NCBI GenBank assembly: GCA_030141605.1
Contig: JAQGDQ010002372.1
Coordinates: 496,001-560,000, forward strand
Source of the DNA: Tubiluchus corallicola
Taxonomy: Eukaryota; Priapulida; Priapulimorpha; Priapulimorphida; Tubiluchidae
DNA length: 64,000 nucleotides
Reading direction: 5' to 3'
The notes beneath the pieces are model-generated. The model was not told the origin of the DNA. It made no database searches and saw only the letters and a program-made list of their open reading frames with translations. Position 1 is the first letter of the stretch. Each line of letters starts with the position of its first letter. Below are positions 1 to 9,065 of this stretch, in pieces. Both the position numbers and the translations under genes were made by a program.

Positions 1-859
1 GTGTAATTCATGTTGTCAACAAATGAACTCGTTTATCTGTTTCTTCATGGTAATCCACACTTAAGTATATCTGTTAATATTCAAGTATTTAAGCTTGTAA
101 AGAAATTTATATTTCTAACTAAGCGCTTCTAGTCTCTGTACTAGTTTATATTGATTACAGAGTAATATTTATTTATTTCTCAACATTCTGCTATGTATAT
201 ATTTATGCTAGTAGTCATACTGTAATGCTTCTACTGTTTGTCTATTACCTGCACTCTACTAAGTGCCACATTTCATTGATGAGAACATTTATCATTTGTT
301 AGAAACTGTCTGTTCAAGCCATGTTGCAATATTTCTTATTCAATAAAAATATATTGAAACTGTAAATGTAAAACTTTACGTGAATGAATTTTACTGTAAA
401 TCACGTATCTCTGCGTCTCCTTCCCGTTTGTTTGGTTATTGAACTTATACCAATCGCTTATTTATTTTTGATTCAGGAAAAAACCAAATGACTTGATTTG
501 ATCAATACTTACGTCGTGTATGAATCTTTACGGATGGATGTGCGCTTGATTCGGCAATAAACGTCATTAAAATAACTACTGCAGTATTCATAATTGTACA
601 GCTGAACTACATAAAAATGGATGCGTAAAATTGCATATTAGCTAAATGACAGATTATAAACGTGTTGTCATGAAAAAAGAACAGTGGTATGTAAGCTCAC
701 CTAACACAGATTGCATAAAGAGGTAGTCACGTGCAAAGGAGCCAGTTGAATGAAAACATGTACAATAGTATATATCAATGGTAGACTGAAATTTTGTTCT
801 AGAACTAAAACTGACCAAAACTGACTGAAAGACAAAAATCGTCAAGGTCCAATTTCAGA
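1..859. other. AT-rich stretch, no gene seen
   Basis: No coding signal could be recognised on either strand. An AATAAA sits at 342-347 on the + strand with T/G-rich sequence after it. It could be the polyadenylation site of a gene to the left, but no coding exon is visible to support that. Confidence 0.4.
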
Positions 860-1352
860 AGCAATGCACTAGGTTCGAGCTCAATTCAAATATTCTCTCC
901 GAGCATGTAAGAGAAATGAGCAGGTTATTGTTGCTGATCGGAGAGCCTACAGATATATGCACTGTAATTCATATCAATTCTGGGCATCCATTAAAAAGGA
1001 GTCAAATTCTAAGCAACTCTCCTCCCTTCCCGCATTGGGTAAACCACTGGCGAAAAGCAAATATGTGATATGTGGAAGAACCACTACCAGGCACTTCTTA
1101 ATTCTCTTGACAATTGCGATCTACCAATTAGGCTAAAGGAATCTCTGACTACCAACCTAAACAATGCTCCTGCAATCACTGTAAGAGAGGTTCAGGATGC
1201 CATGTCTAGCCTGTCTCACCACAAAAGTCCAGGCCCTGATCGGCTCCAAGCGGAATATTATACATACGCAACTGGGCTTCTACCCATATTGCTAGCTTTA
1301 ATTTATACATCTTGCATTGCTCATAGTTTTCCAAATGCACTGCAAAAGATTT
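860..1352 (+). pseudogene. LINE (non-LTR retrotransposon) fragment: endonuclease-RT linker and start of reverse transcriptase
   Basis: From about 876 one frame reads the linker typical of CR1/L2/Jockey-type LINEs (FW-x-IKK near 978-995). A frameshift near 1065 moves the reading to the frame open from 1070, starting MWKNHYQALLNSL. Next comes the RT entry motif KSPGPDRLQAEYY at about residues 53-65 of that frame. Similarity stops at about 1352 after FPNALQKIW, where a different LINE on the other strand begins. The piece has no polymerase core (no YADD) and no 3' end, so it is dead. It is clearly a LINE RT fragment; the clade is uncertain. Confidence 0.75.
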
Positions 1353-2463
1353 GGGACCAGTCATGGGATGCTAGTTTGGACTTGAAGTCTGCGACAGTGC
1401 TATCATTAAAGATTCTAAATTTTGAAACTACTGGTTTTGAATGAAGTGCTTTCAAGCTAGTTACTGAATAAATGGGAAATTGGTCAGATATGTCACTGTA
1501 GAGAATGCCCGAGTTTAGGTTGTCATTTGACACACAGTTTGTACATATATTATCGATTAAAGTTGCTGAGTAAGTAGTAATTCTTGTTGGTTGCTGATTA
1601 AGGGATACAATGAATGACTAGGTAGGCAATTGAGAAAAGATTCAGTTCCTTCGTGTGAGTCACAGTTAAGCAATTTTAAGTTGAAATCGCCGCAGACAAA
1701 GATGTGTTTGTTTTTATCAATTATTTTAGAGAGAAGATTATCTAAACCATCAAGGAATACTGGGATACTGGTACCCGGAGGTCTATATAACACTCCAACT
1801 AAGACCATTTTTGTATGTTCTTGGGTAATTTTAACAAACAGTGATTCACAGGTTAGTTCATCGAAACAGTCTAAGCCATTACGAGGTTTACTGTTTAAAT
1901 CATCCTTTATATACAGGGAAACCCCTCCACCTGTTCTCTGTTTGCGGGTTTTTGAGTAGTGATTATAATGTTTTATTGAAAACTGATCTTTATTCTGATC
2001 ATTAAGCCAGGTTTCTGTAAAAGATAGTATCGAAAATTCACCATTCAGCGTGGACAGTATAGTCACACTTTAATCTACCTATTCTGTTATAGAAGTTTAG
2101 GTCTGTATCAAAATCTGCATATTGTGAAGACAATAATCTTTCATTATAATCAAATGGATTTAGATGTAATCCAGCAAGTTGTAAGGTAACTGAATCGGGT
2201 ATATCGATCAGGTCAATAGCGTTTTTGAATTGTATTTCATTTTCTATATTATTGAAGGGCAATATATCTGCAAGACAATTTGTACAGTACCACAAATCTA
2301 CACTAGTTAAAACACTGTCTTGCTCTGTCGTTAGATTACATATCAAGTGTTGCCAAATTCCACAAACCTTACATAACAGACCTTTGTGGTCATTCCGTAC
2401 CTTATGAAAATATCTGTATACACGCCCTAAAACAACATAAAACAACGCGATCTTCGCTTTCAA
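1353..2463 (-). pseudogene. Decayed LINE: PHD-like finger plus apurinic-type endonuclease
   Basis: Read from high to low coordinates. 2463-2038 encodes a Cys-rich PHD-like finger (CKVC...H..C...WYCTNCL), as found in the first ORF region of CR1-like elements. 2066-1557 encodes an EEP (APE-type) endonuclease with SFTETWLND, TGGGVSLYIKD, LYRPPG and the catalytic-region motif CGDFNLKLL. After a frameshift near 1555, 1550-1353 continues with TLIDNI and YSDISDQFPIY, the usual end of the endonuclease. The start of the endonuclease is deleted at about 2060. No RT follows, because the element stops at about 1353 against an opposite-strand LINE. Loss of the 3' half is unusual, since LINEs normally lose 5' sequence. 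Confidence 0.8.
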
Positions 2464-2545
2464 AACCTCTTAATTTCACGTCATTTTTGTAATAACTTAA
2501 TGAAAGACGCCTTTGATGTTAAATTTACTTTTGTTTAATTTCAAG

Positions 2546-2668
2546 CTGGTAATTACGGTTCTATTCCTGGGCCAATACATTCGGGCGGATGCTTAATATT
2601 TGGACAGGATCAGACTGATGTGGGCACTGGTTTCACAGCAAGTCAAAGTTTTCGAGGAATGGTGACGG
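2546..2668 (+). CDS. Pentraxin-like domain exon (internal, partial gene)
   Basis: A 41-codon open segment lies between an acceptor (TTTAATTTCAAG ending at 2545) and a donor (GG/GTATCA at 2669). Both boundaries are phase 1. It encodes GNYGSIPGPIHSGGCLIFGQ followed by DQTDVGTGFTASQSFRGMVTG. This is the conserved core of pentraxin/LamG-type domains (IP-x-GG-x-L-x-LGQDQ...GGGF-x-x-x-QSF-x-G-E), a region that takes part in calcium binding in known pentraxins. The family signature HxCxSWxS should lie in an upstream exon and is not seen in the window. It is probably part of a secreted or membrane-tethered lectin-like protein. Reading past the donor meets a stop after eight more codons. An isolated pseudo-exon cannot be excluded. 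Confidence 0.65.
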
Positions 2669-3188
2669 GTATCATTGTAGCAATAGGCTATAGGTAATGA
2701 GATTTATTAAGCAGACAACACTGACTGACAGTTCTTTTACAATGTACTTAATGTTTTTATTCTGACTGCTGTTTCTAGTTAGTCGGGGGCTTAGTGGTCA
2801 ATGGGCAGCTTGGCTTTCATCGCTGCTTGGGGATTTTCTCAGTGCCAGATTAAGGCTCTGCTGGCCCTAATGCCCATTTTGATAAGTGACCTGAAACCAC
2901 AGATATTTTGGGCTCACCGACGAAAAGAAAATCAGTTAAACTTAGAAAAAGAAAATTTATTGAGTAAAAATTTAGAACAACCAATATTTTTTACAGTAAT
3001 TACTATTGGTACATGTGCCCATATGCTTAGTTCGCCCTTGGCTTTCTTGGACTTTTTCAATGGACTATGTTTTACGATATACCCCATTTCCTGTCAGGAC
3101 CAATACTTGGATTTCTTAAGTGTATTGCTACAGTTTCATGGCCAACAAAAAAGGAAATTCTTCAGAGTGTTGCTGAGCTTCACTCATT

Positions 3189-3662
3189 TCAGCAGCCTAG
3201 CAGAAGACTCACTGGCTCGTCAATATCGATGACAATGGAAAAAGTGAGTTTCTTTTCAGACAGTAATTTTCTCCTGATGTGAACGAACTTTAACCCTATT
3301 ATCATTTGGTCATGCACCATTTGGTTGTCATTGGTTTCATAGGAGCTGTCAGTAAAACTATAATTTTTAGCCAAGATTTTCAGTTCGGCGAATAAATTGT
3401 CAATGCATTCATTAGGACCCTGCTCGAAAGGCATAACATTCATACACTGAGTTAGCAGGGGCAGCAAAATACTGTTGCAAAGTGGCGCTTTCGCAGATTC
3501 ATAGCTATCTAGTCGACTGCCTACAGAATCTTGAATAACAAGTTTTAAACCTCGCAGAATCCTTGTAACATCTAACTCCATCCTATTCAGAAGCCAGGAG
3601 TTTTTGAGATCAGCAGTCAGCGGAATAGCTTGAAAGCTTAACCAGTCTTCAAAATCTTCCAC
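3189..3662 (-). pseudogene. Ty3/Gypsy gag-like remnant
   Basis: A 157-codon open frame resembles the capsid region of Ty3/Gypsy gag. It contains the typical C-terminal layout: an ECIDNLFAELKILAKNYSF-like helix, then a DQMIIGLKFVHIRRKLLSE segment matching the family pattern D-Q-(x)-I-x-G-(I/L)-x-x-x-x-(I/L)-R-x-x-LL-x-E, then LTFSIVIDI. No zinc-knuckle CCHC box or protease follows downstream on the - strand, and no LTR is seen. It is therefore a small broken piece. It lies on the opposite strand between the two pentraxin-like exons, as expected for an intronic insertion. The Gypsy pol at 7.6-11.1 kb is on the other strand, and nothing links the two. Confidence 0.5.
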
Positions 3663-4902
3663 ATACAGCTTATACTACGCCCTCAGAGCTTAAGCAGCAA
3701 GATTAAAAGGACCAGGTGCAAGAGAAAATATCTTGGACAACTACAGTGACCCCCTATCATCATGAGATGTATTAGGACCAGACATGCTTTACACAAGAAG
3801 TGCGAAATTTAAACTGTAGCAGGTATTCCTCTAAAAGAAACACACGATAGATTAATTTCTTAAAGAAAAACAAAATAGCAGAGCCTTTACGACAAAAAAG
3901 CAAACAAAATTATCACATGGTTAACAAAAAATAAGGTGCTATTCATCAACTATGTTAAGTTAAAATTTTCGACAAACGTTCCTGTCAGAATGGTGTCTCA
4001 TTCATTCGTTATTGCAAAGGTCACAGTAAAAAATACAAAACATTTATTTACGTGTAAAAATAAAGGAAAGAAATTTTTATCACCACCTGAAAACTTATGA
4101 ATTTTTTCCTGATTTTTTGTGGCCCGATTTTTGGCTGGCCTTAAGGCGTGTGCTATGTTTGCCTAATGATTAATCCGGCACTGGATTTTCTCCCAGTCAT
4201 TTCCCTTGACAAAGATCCCTAAAACATAGTAATATGCTCCTTGCAAAGTCATGAACAAATGAATAGGTCAGGGCTAAAGGGGCCATTTGAAAATGTTTTT
4301 ATGTTTGATAAACTACCTGATGGGTTAAGAAACGTCTGAAGAAATATTACGGCATCAGATCTGGATTCAGTTTTTTCGAACTTAGAGTGCTACGTACGAA
4401 TAAAGATAATAGGCCTAAATGTTTTTTGTGAAATTATCATACTGATTAAAGTAGTAACTGAGTAACACTACTTGCTTGAAAGTTTAATAAGTTATTTTCA
4501 TAGTAATTGCGTCACGATAATGTACATAATTTAGACATGGGTACTGGTGTGCTTAGTTACGAAAGTTCAGGAATACTGAACCAGTTTACCAAACGGATGA
4601 GTATCGTTAGGAAAATTGCATCTGGGCGGTTTTGACTGCACCTTAAGCCTTTATTTGTTGAGTTTCAGTGATGCAGGTTCTATTTTCAACTTAATGAAAT
4701 CACCCTCAAGTGAATTTCTGACTAGCTAAAGACGAACGTTCCATAAACTTCTAAATCATATAATATTGTAATCACAATTCTTACCAAATAAGTATTCATT
4801 TTTTCGCGTTTGAACTGCTCCAGTATATTCGCATCTGTCATGTGTCACAAAATTTATTTTGAACATAATAGCAATTTACTAAGATTAAAACATTTTTTCC
4901 AG
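3663..4902. other. Presumed intron of the pentraxin-like gene, no coding seen
   Basis: AT-rich, with stops in all frames. If the flanking pentraxin-like exons belong together, one short phase 1-1 exon of about 15-20 codons is expected somewhere between 2670 and 4902. I looked for it and did not find a convincing candidate. Confidence 0.35.
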
Positions 4903-5192
4903 ATTCGATGATGGAGTCCTGTTTAAATAATGATGACTCCTACATCTTTAATTGGGAAACCCCAGTTATGCAGCTTATTGGTGGTTTGATGAAAGGTCAA
5001 TCTACCTGCCCTGGACCAATTGAAATGGAAAGAGTGTGTGCTCTGAGAGAAGATGAGTTAGAAATACTCTTTGACTTCATCACTGGCATTGCCAAGAAAA
5101 CAGCTTCGCTAATTTACATAATTTCTGACGAACTTAGACAAATTGGGGCGCGCCTCAGTACGTCTAGGCCTAGGTCTAGATATTATAATTAA
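4903..5192 (+). CDS. Putative C-terminal exon of the pentraxin-like gene
   Basis: The exon follows a strong acceptor (AACATTTTTTCCAG at 4889-4902) in phase 1, matching the donor phase of the exon at 2546-2668. It reads SMMESCLNNDDSYIFNWETP and so on to a stop at 5190-5192. The Cys followed by a short polar run and (I/V)-x-x-W-E matches the last strands of pentraxin domains (C-x-x-x-x-x-(N/D)-(I/V)-(I/F)-x-W). A second Cys (STCPGP) and a helical, charged tail of about 50 residues follow, ending RPRSRYYN. An AATAAA lies 335 bases after the stop. The strand that normally carries an LW/VW motif between the two exons is missing, so a small exon was either overlooked or lost. Confidence 0.5.
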
Positions 5193-5333
5193 AATGGAGA
5201 TGCCTATAGTAACATTGTCAATTGATTTTTTATAGCTGGCCCAGTCTGAAAACACCCGGATGTACTGTATATATCTGTAAAGCTATACAGCTATACCTGT
5301 AGTTCGATTTTACATGGGATTTTAAATTTTGCT

Positions 5334-5391
5334 TTTTGTGTATTTTATGTAGATCGTTGTGTGTTTTGTGTATTTATGTAGATCGTTGCCC
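5334..5391 (+). repeat. Short direct tandem duplication
   Basis: Two adjacent copies of about 28 bases share TTTTGTGTATTTATGTAGAT followed by CGTTG. They differ by a one-base indel and lie in the presumed 3' UTR of the pentraxin-like gene. Confidence 0.6.
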
Positions 5392-5526
5392 TGAATGACC
5401 ATTGGTCTTGTCTAGGTCTAGTGCGATTAGCATAATTTCTCTGAAGAAATATGTTAGGTACTCGTTTAAAAAACACTTGTGCATTTTTCTTGAAAGTTCT
5501 GGAAGGATAGAGGTCGTATGAATTTC

Positions 5527-5532
5527 AATAAA
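5527..5532 (+). promoter_or_regulatory. Polyadenylation signal AATAAA
   Basis: AATAAA, overlapped by a second ATAAAA, lies 335 bases after the stop of the exon ending at 5192. It is a plausible 3' end for the pentraxin-like transcript. Confidence 0.4.
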
Positions 5533-5704
5533 TAAAAATTTACAGAGTCTGACTTTTGCATTTTCATTTTTTGCTCGTGTGCCATGTATTGAAAAATCCA
5601 GTACAGATAAAGGTGTTATAACTACACAGTCATTTAGCATCTTCAGAAAATGTATAAAATTTATAGATAACAAGCGAGCTATGATGTTTCGACTACAGCA
5701 GGAC

Positions 5705-5719
5705 ATTATTATTATTATT

Positions 5720-5814
<95 letters not shown>

Positions 5815-5841
5815 TATTATCATCATTATTATTATTATTAT
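5705..5841 (+). repeat. (ATC)n / (ATT)n microsatellite
   Basis: About 30 uninterrupted ATC/CAT units are flanked on both sides by ATT units. Open frames through it (poly-Ile, poly-Met) are artefacts. A second, interrupted TCG/TCA tract lies at 5926-5970. Confidence 0.95.
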
Positions 5842-6271
5842 GACAGTCAAACCGGATTGCAAAAAAAATTGACGCTAAGCGAGTTTGGCATTATAAATAG
5901 AGCGTTATTACGAGTTATGATCGTCGTTGTCATCGTCGTCGTCATTGTCATCATCATCATCATTATTAGTATTATTTCATTTCGAGCATAAAAATATACA
6001 TATCGTAGATTTTTCCTTTATTATTTTAATGTTTATTTTACTGCGTAATCCACCAAACAATTATTTTGCATGCAGTTATTAGCACGATTCATTTAACAGA
6101 ATGACAATTGAAAAATAATAATGGGGCAAGAGTTTACAGCCCGAGTATACAACTTTTTAACAGCTTTATAATTAAGGTTGAGCATAATTGCAAACTCTAT
6201 TACAAAAAGTGCGAGAATTTGAGATGGGGGAGATAAGGAGAAGATAATTATGGCGAGGAAAGAACGGAAGC

Positions 6272-6288
6272 ACGTGTGTGTGTGTGTG

Positions 6289-6320
<32 letters not shown>

Positions 6321-6361
6321 CGTGCGTGTGTGCGTGCGTGCGTGCGTGCGTGTGTGTGTGG
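6272..6361 (+). repeat. (GT)n microsatellite with GTGC interruptions
   Basis: An alternating TG run contains embedded CGTG/GCGT units. It is a purine-pyrimidine alternating tract, potentially Z-DNA-forming. No gene is attached to it. Confidence 0.95.
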
Positions 6362-7563
6362 TGCTAAAACGTGGCAAAAATACTTGGAATTTGATACAAC
6401 GTGTAAGTTCTTAACACATGATATACGTGAATTTGAATGAGTCGAATTAACAAATCAGCCTAGCTAAAAATACCCACACAAAATCAAATATATTATGTGT
6501 GTGCACATACATATTCTCCTATCAATCCCATTTTTTGCTTTATTTGCGGTTTTATTTTATCAGTCAGTTAACAAATGACCTATTGATGAAAATATATCAC
6601 AACACAAATGCCGTTTTCAGATTTTTAAATTCAATAGCTAGCATAGGCTTTATCGTCTGACAATGACACATTTATCACTCTTCAGTCACAAAGCCAGTAA
6701 ACTAACGTTATATTTTATACAGAATGTACTGTCACAAAAATATGTTTAGGCGTGTAATATGAATCGTGTAAATGCTTTGTATATATAGTTCTTAATTTGT
6801 CTTAAGTTCATTAAAGATTATGTAAATTAGCGAAGCTGTTTTCTCGGTGGTATCAGTTGGATAGTCAACATTGGTTTTCTGTCAGAGTGCGCACTCTTTC
6901 CGTTTCGGTTGGGACAGGTGAACAGGTAGACAGGGACAGGTAGTCACTCAAATGTGACTTAGGTAAGTCAAATGTAGATGCGGTACTTTGAATAAATCGG
7001 TAACTAACTCATTTAAGAAATTACAAAAAGATAAACCAAATTAAAATTATATTTTATGGTCATGGTGCTATCGGCAGCAGCAATTTTTATTATATTTAAT
7101 TAATTTGCAACTATTTGTATGGACGTTAATACATTTTTCAAATGTAAAGAAAATGTTTATCTGATAAGAAGCACCGCATTCTATTTCTTTGAGTTCAGTG
7201 GTTGCTGGAGTTTGAGAGCCAAACAAGACAAGCCTGCTCCTGCCTTCCCAGGTCTTGTCTCCCAACTGTTTCGGCGTGAATGTGAGGGAGTGGTGAACCT
7301 TCAAGGGTAAATTCGTTTTCTTTGTGTTTTTATGTCTAGCCAGCTATTCGTTCTTTTTCGGTTATAAAATCACTCTTTCCAACAGTAACATTTAGTTTTA
7401 CAAAATTAGTGGGTTTGTCAGGATTTTGGTCGGGCCTTATACTCTTTCAAAGCTAGTAAATGTCTCCCAGTTGCATGTTTCCGGATGTCGACCTCGAACC
7501 GAGGCCTCTCGCTCACCGATAACTCTGGCTCGAATCGTCCAGGGGTGATTACTACGGTGCACT
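6362..7563. other. Stretch without a recognised gene
   Basis: AT-rich. The last 100 bases (about 7470-7560) are GC-richer and, read on the - strand, contain a GGTTCGAGGTC box similar to a tRNA B box. I could not fold it into a tRNA. The Gypsy RT similarity begins abruptly at 7564, so this is the left breakpoint of that element and no 5' LTR was found here. Confidence 0.4.
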
Positions 7564-9065
7564 AGATGCTGCATTGATTATAGAGCCCTAAATGCAATTA
7601 CCATCAAAGACAGTTATCCTTTACCCTGTATAGATGACTCGATAGATGCACTATCAGGCTCTGAATGGTTTTCCACCCTTGACTTGAAATCTGGGTATCA
7701 CCAGGTCGAAATGCACCCTAACGACAAGGAGAAGACGGCTTTCATTACACATAGAGGCCTCTGGCAATTCAAGGCTATGCCTTTTTTATGGAGCAGGTCC
7801 TGACTGGCCTTCATTGGCGTACCCTACTAATCTACCTCGATGACGTGATAGTTTATGGCCACACCTTTGACGAACACTTGGAGCGTCTACAAGAGGTCTT
7901 CACTCGCTTCCAAGCAGCCGGACTGAAACTTAACGCTGAGAAATGTCTACTTACACAAAAGCAGGTAACTTACCTTGGACACATTGTCAGTTCCCAAGGA
8001 GTACACACCGATCCTGCAAAAACTGATGCAGTAGCGAAATGGCCTATACCAACAAACTTGACTGAGCTACGTAGTTTTCTTGGCCTTTGTACATACTACA
8101 GGCGCTTCATCAAAGACTTTGCAAAAATAGCAGCTCCACTGCACGAACTAACTCGTAAACATCAACCTTTCTTGTGGCAACAAGACCAGCTGCAGTCTTT
8201 TGAGAGACTTAAAGCCTTGCTTACTTCCTCCCCTGTACTAGCGCATCCTCATTTCGATAGAGATTTCATACTTGACACCGATGCTAGTAATGTCGCCATC
8301 GGTGCTGTACTCTCTCAAGTTCAAAATGGACACGAACGTGTAATTGCCTATTACAGTCAAACACTTAACCCCGCAGAACGCAATTACTGTGCCACTAGAC
8401 GTGAACTCCTGGCCGTGATAAAAGCGGTGACCAACTTCCATCACTATCTTTACGGAAAACTCTTTTCTATACGTACCGACCATGCGGCACTTCGCTGGCT
8501 TCGCACGCTTAAGCGCCCGGAAGGCCAATTAGCTCGATGGCTTGCGAAATTGGACCAATATCAGTACAAGATAGAGCATAGGCCCGGTAAAAGTCACGCG
8601 AATGCAGACGCGCTGTCTAGACGGCCATGCGAACACGAATGCTCTCATTGCAACAAACGTGAAATAAAATTTGAAACGCTAAGAACAGCTAACAATTCAA
8701 AAGCTGAAAATAGCAAAAATGCCTTACAGCCAGCCTGGAGAAGTAAAATTGACAGTGAAATTATTCAGGCATCAAAATGTGTGAAACCAGAAATCACTGA
8801 ATCGGCAAAATTTGTCAAAGTCGGTACAACTTTGCGTGATACTGAATTAGATTTTAAAGAAGGTCAATTAAATGATAAAGATCTAGCACCCGTCATAGCG
8901 TTTCTTGAAACGTCAAGCGAAAAACCAACATGGGAACAGCGATCACCCCTTAGTAGAAACGCTAAAGCGGTTTTAGCGCATTGGGACACACTGCGTTTAA
9001 GAGATGGCATTTTGCAGCGGAAATGGGAAAGCCCTGAAGGGAGTCTTCTCGCTGGCAATGGTTAG
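7564..9065 (+). pseudogene. Gypsy reverse transcriptase, RNase H and start of integrase
   Basis: 7564-7786 reads CIDYRALN, ...FSTLDLKSGYHQVEM and FKAMPF. About a dozen residues of the usual GLCNAPATFERL box are then deleted, with a frame change, and the frame open from 7788 takes over. That frame has the polymerase YLDDV motif (residues 16-20), LGHIVS and the thumb (ELRSFLGLCTYYRRF). RNase H follows with its acidic residues in LDTDAS, RRELLAV, RTDHAALRW and ANADALSRR. After a roughly 100-residue linker the integrase N-terminal region begins, and the frame ends at 9065 through a frameshift. It is an enzyme remnant of the element and cannot make a full product. Confidence 0.93.

Noticed and set aside
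2801-3282. 143- and 71-codon + strand frames between the pentraxin-like exons
   Set aside because: No family resemblance I can defend. The second has a faint Gypsy RT thumb flavour, but too short and without a catalytic motif.
5374-5872. Open frames of poly-Met and poly-Ile
   Set aside because: They are created by the (ATC)n/(ATT)n microsatellite and have no protein-like sequence outside it.
7475-7550. tRNA or tRNA-derived SINE on the - strand
   Set aside because: A GGTTCGAGGTC B-box-like word is present, but no A box at the right distance and no cloverleaf could be drawn.
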